A stretch of DNA of 64,000 bases, taken from Microthyrium microscopicum. Its lineage: Eukaryota; Ascomycota; Dothideomycetes; Microthyriales; Microthyriaceae. Under the pieces are notes generated by a model. That model searched no databases and had not been told where the DNA came from. It saw nothing but the letters and a program-made list of their open reading frames with translations. A program made the translations under genes and the position numbers. The stretch lies in contig MU004232.1 in the NCBI GenBank assembly GCA_010405405.1, forward strand, positions 949,481 through 1,013,480, read 5' to 3'. Shown one piece after another: positions 12,544 to 23,795 of the stretch. Every line of letters starts with the position of its first letter. Within the stretch, counting starts at the first letter, position 1.

Positions 12544-13341
12544 CTTGAACCGCAGTAAAAGTGTAGAGATGTCCCAATGAGCGTGGCAACGGCTGCTGTA
12601 ACTAGCATGTTAATGCTGAGGTCAACGAAAGCTCGGGAAAACGGCCGTCGTTGATCCGCCACGCTAGGCCAAAAATGGCTCAAGTCTTGGCACTTCTTCC
12701 TAAAATCTCTGTGGTGATTGGAGCTTGCAGCTTTCTCTTCTTCTTTCTTTTCCATATACTCATATGGACGCCAATTATTGTAGGGAAAGCTGGGGAATTT
12801 CTACTAGCTTTCCCTCTACAGCGTGTTCTAGATCAATTTTTTGCATCGTAGCTGGAGCTCTGGAGTTTTGCTATGAAGCGTTGTTCCTTACCAACGGTGC
12901 CACATTCTTTTTGATCAAGCTGGAAATTTTTGGGAAATGGATTTACGTGATTTTGCTGATGTTATAATTTGTGAGACGTTGTCTGCCTAAGTATCTATGT
13001 ACAAGAGTCCGGACGCGGGTTCTGAAGGACGGTCTTCCACACAAGCCGCAGGCGACTGCTGGACGTCTTCCTGCCCAGTGGTTTTATCAAGTCAAGGTCT
13101 ACATGGCACACAGAAGCTATCTCTTGCCCATCGAGGCAACTGCTCTAGCAACCGTCCTCTTCAGGCCCTTCACGACAGCTACACCAAAACGCCCTTTGTA
13201 CTTGCGCGACCAGAAGTACGCCCTGAGTTGTATATGTACTGGCGTAAGCGAGCAGCATCTTGCCATGTTCAAGCGGCGCTCGCTATAGCTTATTCCCTTT
13301 TCCTTCGTGCTCCTTCTCATTCAACCCACGTATCATTCGAA
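12544..13341. other. Intergenic, nuo78 promoter side
   Basis: About 800 bp between the nuo78 start and the NCE101 stop. Several short open frames on + (for example 12651-12851) are hydrophobic by base composition only and have no splice or domain support. I see no RNA gene. Confidence 0.4.
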
Positions 13342-13584
13342 TCATCCGCCCAACCCGACAAAGTGCGTAACCAATCGTGCTCGTCTTTTAACCGTATCGA
13401 TGGTCTGCTGGCTGGTAAATCCTTTCTTGGTCTCATCTTTCCGTATGCGAATAGCCGCTGCTCCGATGCCAATTGAGATGGCGAATAGAGGATCGAGATT
13501 TCTAGCGCGGCGTTAGACGTGCTTTCTGTAGCCTTGAATTCTTACATACCTCGATATGAGGTAAGCGTATCTTGTAGCTGCCAT
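13342..13584 (-). CDS. NCE101: NCE101-family small membrane protein (non-classical export protein 1)
   Basis: A 64-aa protein built from two exons, 13584-13550 and 13501-13342, joined over a 48-bp intron (GTATGT donor, GCTAG acceptor). The N-terminal part reads MAATRYAYLISR, then NLDPLFAISIGIGAAAIRIR: the 'sR..DPlfa...G..aa..rir.e' pattern of the NCE101 family, one transmembrane helix followed by a basic tail. In yeast NCE101 was linked to export of leaderless proteins; its biochemical role is unknown. The length matches the family (about 50-70 aa). The model rests on this pattern and good splice sites; the last 15 residues (after TVKRRARL) are less certain. It lies between nuo78 and atg8, all three on the minus strand. 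Confidence 0.82.
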
Positions 13585-14308
13585 TGTGGAAATGGTGGTG
13601 TGGAGAAGGCTGGAGAAGGAGGTTGTGGTGTCGATGAAGTGTGGGACGGATTCTTGAGGATAGTGAGCCAAGAGATGTGTATTGTGTTTACTTCAGTGGA
13701 ACGAGGAAATTGAAGCTCGCAAGCTCTGGAAACAAGATACTCTGATGTTGTCGTGTCGGAGAAAACTCGGTCAACTTTTTTAACATGGCGGCGACCAACG
13801 AGGCAACGCAAGCTCGGAACAGTTTGTACAAACGAAAATCAATAATTATCCACGGACTGTTTGTTATGATAAATCAGCCTTAAACACGACACTTCAAACA
13901 GACTCTTGTGGTGATGGTTCTCGGAGCACAGAGTATAGCAGCTTCAGAACATCACCAGCATCACTAATCGAGAATGTAATATTGGAAATCACATGAACAT
14001 TGATAAAACCAAGGGACTCATAATAACTACACAAAAGGGAAAAGACACGTCAAACCAGGCAACCACTGTGAGCAATCCGATGAACACCTAGTCAAAAGTG
14101 TAGCATTTCCTATTCTTCCTCCCCACGAGTGTACGATTAGGACAAGACCAACGCATCGCATAGTGGGATATTCCCAGCCATCCTTGATGTTTAAGCATTC
14201 GACGACAGGTTCCTAACCATTCAAGCCAATACCACCAAAGATCGCAAGTCTCTCGTCCACGGCGGAAGGATCGGAGGAATAGTGTAGCCTAGTAGATCGA
14301 TAGGGTAT
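13585..14308. other. Intergenic, NCE101 promoter and atg8 3' region
   Basis: No open frame with family resemblance or splice support. AT-rich between 13820 and 14040. Likely holds the NCE101 promoter and the 3' UTR of atg8. Confidence 0.4.
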
Positions 14309-15901
<1,593 letters not shown>

Positions 15902-17249
15902 ATGCCGCCACGAACACTCCATTCAGTAGTGCCTACGAGGCTTAGACTCCTCCCACACGCTCAATGCGTTTCTAGAAGCAGCGTTCTAGGCCGTATAGCT
16001 CGTCGACAATCTACTCAATCAAAGCCAGCTTCAACCCAGTCCCACAAGCCAGAGATACCCATACCTCCACCAGGATGGATACCTCCGCGAAGACCACCGG
16101 TTGAGGCAAGCTTTCCAAAAGTTCGGGTCGCTCTTGGAGTCGTAGTAATTGGCTACGCAATATATGTCTTTGTAAGCAGCACTCAAGCACAACCGTTAAC
16201 TATAGTCTAACGATCTCCAGGCCTTTGAGAACCCACAAAAACCAGTCCAAGCAGACAGCCCAACACTAGCAGCCAGAGATGAACTCACGAAGCGCGAGTC
16301 GGGTATAACCCAAAACTCACCTATGCGCCTCCGCATGGAACAATTTGTCAAAGCAAACCAAAAGCAAATCGTCAAAGCCATCGAAGAACTAGACGGCAAA
16401 CAATTTCTCGTAGACGAGTGGGCACGCTCGACAGGAGGAGGAGGAATATCGTGCGTCCTCCAAGACGGTAATGTCTTTGAAAAGGCTGGCGTAAACGTCT
16501 CTGTAGTCTACGGCAAACTACCCAGACCTGCTATACAGCGCATGAGAGCAGATCATAAAGCGCTCGATCCAGATGTTGAGAGTTTGGATTATTTTGCTGC
16601 TGGACTGAGTATTGTTATGCATCCGAAGAATCCTCTTGCGCCAACAGTACATCTCAACTATCGATACTTTGAGACTGCGAATGAGGATGGGAGTTCGAAT
16701 GCGTGGTGGTTTGGCGGTGGAAGTGATCTGACGCCTTGCTATTTATTTGATGAGGATGCCATACAATTCCACAAGGGCCTGAAGGAAGCTTGCGAGAAAC
16801 ATGACAAGTCTTACTATCCACGTTTCAAGAAATGGTGCGATGACTACTTCTTCAACACGCATCGTGGCGAACGCCGTGGTATTGGTGGTATTTTCTTTGA
16901 TGACCTTGACGAAGGCGAGAACGATCAGGAGCAGCTCTTCGCCTTCGTTAAAGACTGTCTAGGTTCTTTTCTACCAGCATATCTCCCTATCATGCAGCGA
17001 AGAAAGGATTTGCCGTATACAGAGCAAGAGAAAGAGTGGCAGCAGATTCGAAGGGGGAGATATGTGGAGTTCAATCTCGTACATGATCGAGGAACGTCGT
17101 TTGGTCTGGCTTCACCTAATGCGAGGGTTGAAAGTATTTTGATGAGTCTCCCGCTGACTGCGAGATGGCAGTATATGCATTTGCCGCCGAAGGGATCGAG
17201 AGAAGAACGTATGCTTGACGTTTTGAGGAGTCCAAGGGAATGGATCTGA
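15902..17249 (+). CDS. hem13: Oxygen-dependent coproporphyrinogen III oxidase
   Basis: Exons 15902-16171 and 16221-17249 (49-bp intron), 432 aa. It decarboxylates coproporphyrinogen III to protoporphyrinogen IX using O2, the sixth step of haem synthesis. Family signatures are clear: STGGGGISCVLQDGNVFEKA, HPKNPLAPTVHLNYRYFE, WWFGGGSDLTPCYLF, HRGERRGIGGIFFDDL and GRYVEFNLVHDRGTSFGL. Unlike the cytosolic baker's yeast enzyme, this one has about 95 extra N-terminal residues: an Arg/Ser-rich, acid-free presequence (1-40), a Pro-rich linker, and a hydrophobic helix at about 75-92 (VRVALGVVVIGYAIYVF). That layout suggests anchoring in the mitochondrial inner membrane with the enzyme in the intermembrane space (inferred). 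The intron falls exactly behind this helix. Confidence 0.96.
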
Positions 17250-17693
17250 AATGTATAGTATTGTCAAGTATATCAAAACGCATAGAAACTTCCACTCGAT
17301 ACAATCAAGCGTCTGTCCTCATCGTTCTTTGCGCTTCTACTCTCCTGCTCGCTTTGCCAATTCGTAGAGTATTCGAGATGGACATACTTTGAGTCGAGGC
17401 TCACCACAAATGCGGGCTCAGACAGGCATATCACTATCCAGTCCAGAAAGACCACAGACATGGTCGTGTTTGCGGCTAATATCACTTCTGGCACTATACA
17501 TTTGACAGGAATAGGGCCAGAGTACATGGCGTGGGCAGCGGATCTACACGTAATAATATACACCTACACAGGCCTCTTTAATTACATATATTGTATTTAT
17601 AGAGGGCATAAAATTACTAGCTCCATATACTTCTTTCCACAAACTAACACTACAATGTCTTGACGATAGCACCATTCCAACCGAACAGTCAAC
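17250..17693. other. Intergenic, hem13 3' end and esterase promoter
   Basis: No gene seen. A TATATAATAT-like AT-rich patch lies around 17550-17610, upstream of the esterase ATG. Confidence 0.4.
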
Positions 17694-19491
17694 ATGCTCT
17701 GGTTCTTACCTCTGCTTCTGTGCTCGGTGGCCAGATCGGACGAGGCACGTCTTTCCTTGAAGAGTCTCGCCGATCAGCCGACAGTAACCATATCCAACGG
17801 CACCATCGCCGGAAAATATCTGTCGCAATGGAAACAAGACGCCTTTCTTGGAATACCATACGCCCAACCACCAATTGGTAATTTGCGATTCCGACATCCA
17901 AAACCACTGGATAAGAAATGGGATACACCTTTTCAAGCAACCAAGTTCGGGAAAACGTGTCAGCAGTATGGATCTAGAACGGACCTGAGTGAAGACTGCT
18001 TGGTGCTGAACGGTTAGACTCCTCCCATCCATCCTTCTATATGAGAGACGAGTGGCAGCTAAAGGTGTTTACTTAGTATTCCGCCCATCTCAAGTTCCAC
18101 CCACCGCAAAACTCCCAGTCTTCGTAATGTAAGCCAACCCCTCTATCCCAATAACACAATGCCTAACAACCCCAGCATATACGGCGGCGGTTTCACATCT
18201 GGCTCCTCCGCCGAAGATGGCTACAACCCAGCCGCGCTCATCGCCCACGCGACTTCCCTCTCCCAGCCCTTCATCGCCGTCTCCATGAACTACCGGCTCG
18301 GAGTCTGGGGATTCCTGAGCACGCCCGAGATTCTGAAAGAAGGAAGTACGAACGCTGGTCTTATGGATCAGCGGCTAGCTTTCCAGTGGGTGCAAGAGAA
18401 CATCGGGGCCTTCGGAGGTGATGCGAAACGAGTCACGATTTGGGGGGTTAGTGCTGGTGCGCAGAGTATTGGTTTGCATTTACATAGCTTTGGTGGTAAA
18501 GACGAGGGGTTGTATCAGGGGGCGATTATGGAGAGTGGTGGGCCGGTGGGCACGGCGTTGCAGGAGATGGGGTATTATAAGGGGGAGTTTGATAGATTGG
18601 TGAAGGAGCATGGGTGTGATGGGAAGGAGGATAGGTTGGCTTGTTTGAGGGGAGTGTCAGAGAGCAAGTTTTATGAGAAGAAGGGGAAGGTTGTGTGGAA
18701 TCCTATTGTTGGTAAGTCAAATTGGCAAGCAGATAGAGCACGATATTGACAGCGAGATAGATGGGAATGTTCTCACTGACTGGCCTTCCGAGATGGCAAA
18801 GAGGGGAGAGTTCGTCAAAATACCACTGATCACTGGAGCCAATACCGATGAGGGCAGCAACTTTAGCAATCGTAAGGCGAAATCTGACGAGGAGATTTCG
18901 ACCTGGCTGAAGACATGGCGGGATTATACACTTACTTCGGCTTCGATCAAGAAAATCGTGAGCCTCTATGAGAACTACGACTGGCCGCCTTACTCGGCGC
19001 CCAAGAGCAAACAGTACCCAAATACAGGCGCCCGATGGCGTAAGTCAGGGGCCATTGGAGGCGATATAGTTATGATGGCCCAACGACGAAAGGTCGCGGA
19101 ACAATATACAAAAGCAGGCCAAAATGCCTGGAGTTTCCGCTTCGATGCATCTCCGTGGAATTCGCCGGAAGCCGGAAGTGTCAGACATGGAGATGAGGTT
19201 GACTATGTGTTCCAGAATATCTCAGGGAAGTTGGGACCGGCAGCGAAGTATCAGAGTCACCATGTAGTAGCAGAGAGCATTGGAACGTACTACGTGAACT
19301 TTATCAACAAGTTTGATCCAAATCCGACAGCTGATGCGAAGGGATCTCTGGTGGTGCCGAAATGGCCATCATATAAAGAAGAGGCGGTGAATATGGTTTT
19401 CAATGCCACAAAAGTCCATACTGAGAAAGATGATTGGAGAGCGGAGGGGATCTCGTTCATAAACAGTATAACCCGACAGTTGCTTGCGTAG
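17694..19491 (+). CDS. Secreted type-B carboxylesterase/lipase
   Basis: Exons 17694-18012, 18077-18128 (52 nt), 18176-18711 and 18761-19491, giving 545 aa. A signal peptide (MLWFLPLLLCSVARS) is followed by the alpha/beta-hydrolase carboxylesterase fold: FLGIPYAQPPIGNLRFRHP, SEDCLVLN, the oxyanion segment IYGGGFTSGS, the nucleophile elbow GVSAGAQS (Ser216), an acid in NTDEGSNF (Glu333) and the catalytic His in RHGDEVDYVF (His445). Members hydrolyse carboxylic esters or lipids outside the cell; the substrate cannot be told. The elbow has Val where most family members have Glu (GESAG). For the last intron I used the acceptor at 18760 because it restores the conserved DGNVLTDWP strand; the nearer AG at 18752 would shift the frame. 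Confidence 0.9.
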
Positions 19492-19528
19492 AAGCAGATA
19501 TAGTACAAAGATCAACCCATCAATTTTC

Positions 19529-20452
19529 TCATACAACTCCTCTTAGCAAGTCCTGTATTATCTTCCCGTGTTTGACAGTCTCTGACACAATTCCCTCGAT
19601 ATGTCGAGGCTCAACTCTTCCGTACCAGACTGCCTTTCCAGCAAGTGGGTGGGACTTGAACTGCTCGGTGTTTGGAATGTTGATGATGACATTTCCCGCA
19701 AAGACATGTCCGCCAATATGGCTGACAAGTCCAACCCGACATGAAGCATCTGTGGTACTTGTCGGCGAGCTCTCGATCTGGGAGCTTCCTGATACACTGT
19801 AGCCTCCCATTGCCATCTTTTCTTTGAGCTCCTCCTGTAGAAGCGGCCCCATGATACCACATCTCTTATCACGCTCCGTGTGACCACAGATCATGATAAC
19901 GACATCTGAGATTTCTTCAATCTCAATTTTTCCCTGGAATTGGTCCACAAGACTTTGACGTCCCACATCCGGAGAAGAAAGCAACGAAATCAACAATTTA
20001 GTCTGCTCCACCGGCACCTTAAGATCCAAACCAGTCTTCAACAACGAGATGGACACTTTGCCTTTATTCTTGAGTACCGGGAATGAAGAGTTTGTAACAA
20101 GTACATTTCGCGGCTTCCCTCCATCCGCGAAACTTTTGATGCTTTCTTCCCGTATCGCAGCCTTCATATCAGCCGCATACTGAAAGCGTTCGTCGTCTTC
20201 GATTTTACTTGGCCAGTCGTGAGTTCCAGTATTGATAAGTAGATGTTCGTGGTAAGGTGCAATGGAACCGAACAGAGCGCGCTTGTGGTCGATGTCGAGG
20301 TCCGCTGGCATGGGCGCACAGCTACAAGTTGAAGGTGGACATGTTTGGATGACTGGATATGGTACGCTGGTAGACAAAGGCGAGCGTTGAATTGTAATTT
20401 GCGGCGCCTTCTTCCATGCTCTCGATGTCCGGAGAAAGATAGATGTCCTCAT
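19529..20452 (-). CDS. aim32: AIM32-like mitochondrial thioredoxin-fold Fe-S protein
   Basis: Single exon, 307 aa, starting at the ATG that precedes a basic, hydroxylated presequence (MRTSIFLRTSRAWKK). It shows the sucrase/ferredoxin-like pattern of AIM32: an N-terminal cysteine cluster (CPPSTCSC, Cys38/43/45), a second motif CGHTERDKRCG, and the C-terminal HIGGHVFAGNVIINIP followed by WYGRVEP. The yeast protein is a thioredoxin-like [2Fe-2S] protein linked to mitochondrial redox quality control. It is tail-to-tail with the esterase gene, only 37 bp apart. An open frame continues upstream of the chosen ATG but has no ATG of its own before 20491. Confidence 0.88.
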   Translation of the reverse strand: MRTSIFLRTSRAWKKAPQITIQRSPLSTSVPYPVIQTCPPSTCSCAPMPADLDIDHKRALFGSIAPYHEHLLINTGTHDWPSKIEDDERFQYAADMKAAIREESIKSFADGGKPRNVLVTNSSFPVLKNKGKVSISLLKTGLDLKVPVEQTKLLISLLSSPDVGRQSLVDQFQGKIEIEEISDVVIMICGHTERDKRCGIMGPLLQEELKEKMAMGGYSVSGSSQIESSPTSTTDASCRVGLVSHIGGHVFAGNVIINIPNTEQFKSHPLAGKAVWYGRVEPRHIEGIVSETVKHGKIIQDLLRGVV

Positions 20453-20971
20453 GTTGTTGAAGGCACGCTGAGGCGCATACAAACGCGTCAAACGGCAAAG
20501 GTCGGAAACATTGAGCCAGTGTTTTTGAGCTTAGATCATGGGTAGTGAAAGGCCCGGATTTTATTGACAAAGGAGGTCGTGGTTCTAGTTCTGATGGTTT
20601 CATGAAGTTGATGGAGGTCGCACGGGAAGTGGCGGATGTTGCTTTTTAAATTGGAAGTAGAAAAGTACTCCATTACGAAAAGAAATACTCTACGAGCGTG
20701 AAGATTTAGCAATTCGACTTGATAAGACTAGTGCCCTACCAGTACAGGTGATTCTATTTACAAATAATAATAATTATCAGCCTTCAGTTTGTGTTGCGAT
20801 AATAGTCGCTGGCGTCAACAATGGCACTAGTAAACCTCAATCATGTTATTGATTCATGAAGATGGAAGAATAAAGGATCAATTTCTAGGCCTAAAAATGC
20901 CTTGATAACGCTTCAATACTGGACATGACGACTAACGCCCTTGCTATGCCATGCCAAAAAAACATAATACG
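20453..20971. other. Intergenic, aim32 promoter and sae2 3' region
   Basis: No gene. AT-rich around 20750-20790 (TAATAATAATTAT). Nothing else supported. Confidence 0.4.
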
Positions 20972-23251
20972 TTATTCATCACGGAACATCCATCTACCAC
21001 CGCCCCTCAAAGCATCTTCATATCTCTCCCGAACGATGTTTTCATCCATCAGCTGTGCTTCCTTGTTCAGATCCTGGATCTTCTGTGTGCTAGGGAAACT
21101 CATATCCCAGAAGCCAGGGGGGGTCATGCGTCGCGTATCTTCAGTACGATGTTTTCCGTACCGCTCCGCCGTCAATTTAGTTCTAGCATCAAGAAGGATC
21201 TTGTCACGTTCTTCCTGGTCCAGCATCTGAACCTCCCGCCTATCCCACTGCTGTCCAAGAAACCATTTCATCAGATATTCATCATCTGAAAGATCGGCAT
21301 CCTCTGGAGAATTTGGAAATGGCGGCCGCTGTAATGTGGGTTTGATGAGACCGGCCTGTTCTCTCATTGCTGGGCCACAGCAGCGAGCATCGGTACAGCC
21401 AGGAAGACAACTGCGTTGATACGGGGTGGCGAGTTTGCTGTGGTCAACATGTCTGTTCAATCTGAAGTCACCAAGCTGTAGCATGGCCAATGGCTTGTCT
21501 CTTAGTCGACTTTCGTTGTTCCGCGTTTGACGAGTTTCTAAAGCAGGATCAATATTTTCTTTGCCTCGACGAGGTGTATCTAGCCACGTGCTTGGCTTTT
21601 CGATCCCAACTTTTGTTTGGACTTTGTGGCCGCGCTGAGCATGGTTTCCTTGATACTCAGGCGCAGCGAAGAGGCGGGTGTTTTGGCCATTGGTTAGACG
21701 TTTTGGCTTTGCTTGATATCCATATTTGTTAGGGGCAGCCTTTATGGTTGCAGGTAGCGGAGCCTTGGGCTCGGCAGATCGAACCGCTGGTTCTTTACGT
21801 GTGGCCCGACTTTGAAGTGGACGTAACGCGCGTGGTGTTGGCTCAAGATTTTGTGGCTCGTGACCTTCACTTATAGATCGCTCATGCCTCAAAGGTCGGC
21901 CCTGTTGTCGAGGTTGATCGGTAGCCATAAAAACCTGCTGTGCTGCCTTGCGTTTGCGTGGAGTCATAGTAGAACGATTGACTTCATCTAGATCTAGAGT
22001 GTCCTTTCGACCTAGTACATGCGCATTGTCGACGAAACTTGATGGCTCTTGCTTAACGCGGACGCCAGGGTCCGATTCTCGCACTCCTTTACGGCGTTTC
22101 GTCGGGCGCTCTGATACAAAGACGAGATCTGATGATGAGCCTGACGACACAGGTGGGGGCATTGTCTGGGCTGCCTTACCAGCACTATCGATAAGATTCT
22201 CAGTAGCATTCGGAATGGCGACTTTGAGCACGCTCGAGCTTGCAAGTTGATCATCTTTGGAGGGCTTGTTCCGATGTATTTCGACACTTGTGTCCCCTAC
22301 TCGTGACTCGGAGCCTATCGCCGTCTCAGATGATGGATCGTTGGTGCGTGGAGGAAAGTTTGCTGGGGATACTCTGCTTTCTGGTACTGAGGGATCCGCC
22401 ACATTAAGTATTGGCGATCCTTCTCGTGCATCACCCAGCAGTTCTTGCGTTCGGCTGACTAGTACTTGAGTATTCTTGCTGCGAGCTGATTGATCTTGGA
22501 GCATATCATCTTCAGGAAGATCGTCCATAGCAAAATCAACAGGACCAGACTCTGGCAGGTCATGATTTTGTTGAAAGATGGCCTCGAAGGACTCGATTCC
22601 CGGCGACGGGGCGCGTGGTGTTTCAATCAGAGAAGAACGAGGAGTACCTCTGGGAGTCGTGGTAGGTCCATCTGCATTGAGTAATTTGCCAGGTTTCGAG
22701 TGCTTGTCTTTGGAATGTTTTGCAACCCATCGCTCGTGATAGTCAATCCATTCTCGAGCTGTCGTTTTGGCGGCTCTTAGTTTAGCCATCAGATAAACTC
22801 GAGCTGAAGCTTCCAGTTTGTTTCTTTCAATGGAGTCACTCAACTCGGCTTGCAAAATACTTGCTTTCTCACAGACTGCAAGATATTCCGAGTGGCTCAC
22901 TGTTTTCTGATGCTCGGCTGCCCGATTCTCACTTGCGCTTCCAACATTGCGAGTCGAATTGTCAAGTAATGAGGTGAGGCACTTGGAAACGGCATTATGT
23001 TGACTTCTGACTCCCGCTAGACATGTGTTCAGCTCGAGAACCTTGGCTTCGAGGCTCTGTATGCGATCTTTCTCTATACGCCAGTCAGAACAATGCAGAA
23101 CCATAACCGATTTGAAATTACCATCTGTAAATTGTTGTCTTTGCTTCCCTAGTGCCTCTGTCACAGCTTTGGTGATCTGTTGATTAATGCCATCAACAAC
23201 TGCTTGGGCTAGCGCGGCATCATTCTCCGACTCTTGATGTAGTCCCGCCAT
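20972..23251 (-). CDS. sae2: Sae2/Ctp1/CtIP DNA double-strand-break resection factor
   Basis: The start is the first ATG of the open frame (MAGLHQESENDAAL). If colinear, 759 aa; if a likely 48-bp in-frame intron (23121-23074) is removed, 743 aa. The C-terminal 150 residues carry the Sae2/CtIP domain: RSCLPGCTDARCCGPAMRE (Cys pair motif), SDDEYLMKWFLGQQWD, then RYGKHRTEDTRRMTPPGFWD and the FPST that follows. The N-terminal third has heptad-like helices suited to oligomerisation, and the middle is disordered, Ser/Pro-rich, with many SP/TP and SQ/TQ sites as expected for a CDK- and ATM-regulated protein. Sae2 activates Mre11 nuclease to start end resection. Divergent from the F-box gene across 544 bp. 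Confidence 0.88.
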   Translation of the reverse strand: MAGLHQESENDAALAQAVVDGINQQITKAVTEALGKQRQQFTDGNFKSVMVLHCSDWRIEKDRIQSLEAKVLELNTCLAGVRSQHNAVSKCLTSLLDNSTRNVGSASENRAAEHQKTVSHSEYLAVCEKASILQAELSDSIERNKLEASARVYLMAKLRAAKTTAREWIDYHERWVAKHSKDKHSKPGKLLNADGPTTTPRGTPRSSLIETPRAPSPGIESFEAIFQQNHDLPESGPVDFAMDDLPEDDMLQDQSARSKNTQVLVSRTQELLGDAREGSPILNVADPSVPESRVSPANFPPRTNDPSSETAIGSESRVGDTSVEIHRNKPSKDDQLASSSVLKVAIPNATENLIDSAGKAAQTMPPPVSSGSSSDLVFVSERPTKRRKGVRESDPGVRVKQEPSSFVDNAHVLGRKDTLDLDEVNRSTMTPRKRKAAQQVFMATDQPRQQGRPLRHERSISEGHEPQNLEPTPRALRPLQSRATRKEPAVRSAEPKAPLPATIKAAPNKYGYQAKPKRLTNGQNTRLFAAPEYQGNHAQRGHKVQTKVGIEKPSTWLDTPRRGKENIDPALETRQTRNNESRLRDKPLAMLQLGDFRLNRHVDHSKLATPYQRSCLPGCTDARCCGPAMREQAGLIKPTLQRPPFPNSPEDADLSDDEYLMKWFLGQQWDRREVQMLDQEERDKILLDARTKLTAERYGKHRTEDTRRMTPPGFWDMSFPSTQKIQDLNKEAQLMDENIVRERYEDALRGGGRWMFRDE

Positions 23252-23795
23252 CTTCAGATACGCTCTGCTGATACCGTGGATACGTCGCAAGTCACATATC
23301 CATTGAAGATTCTGATGTTTTGCAATATATCCCAGTTGCAAGGCGAAAAATATCTGTTGAGTGAAAGTTATTTCTGTGATCCCGTCACAACTGCCAGCTG
23401 ATTATTTTTTTATAACGACGCTGAGACCAGGCGATGGGTTCGACAGTGCAAAATTATCTGAAATGAGGTTCGAGTGTTAGAGATGAGTTGGATGGGATCA
23501 TGGGTGGGAGCGAAGTGGTGATGTTTAGAATCTGGAGTTCTGCAAGTGCTCTGAGTGCTCAAGGTGCTCCAAGTCCGAGGTAGCCTAAAGCCACGCGACG
23601 GCGGCACCGCGTTTGGGAGACCGAAACGCGCAATCACGTGCCTCAAATCCAGTTAGCGCTAGTGGATTGCTCACTGCTGTCATTTGATATTGCCCGCTCT
23701 CATTGACAAGACATGTCCATATATTCTTTGCTGGTTCTGACCAAGTCATGCACCATCCGCGTTAACCATACGAGCCGCATGCTCATTCCGCCAAA
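23252..23795. promoter_or_regulatory. Divergent intergenic region sae2 / F-box gene
   Basis: 544 bp without a credible gene; must contain both promoters. A GC-richer stretch at 23575-23640 separates two AT-richer flanks. Confidence 0.45.

Noticed and set aside
12651-12967. Short hydrophobic open frames upstream of nuo78
   Set aside because: They overlap the expected promoter, follow local T-richness, and have no splice partner or family pattern.
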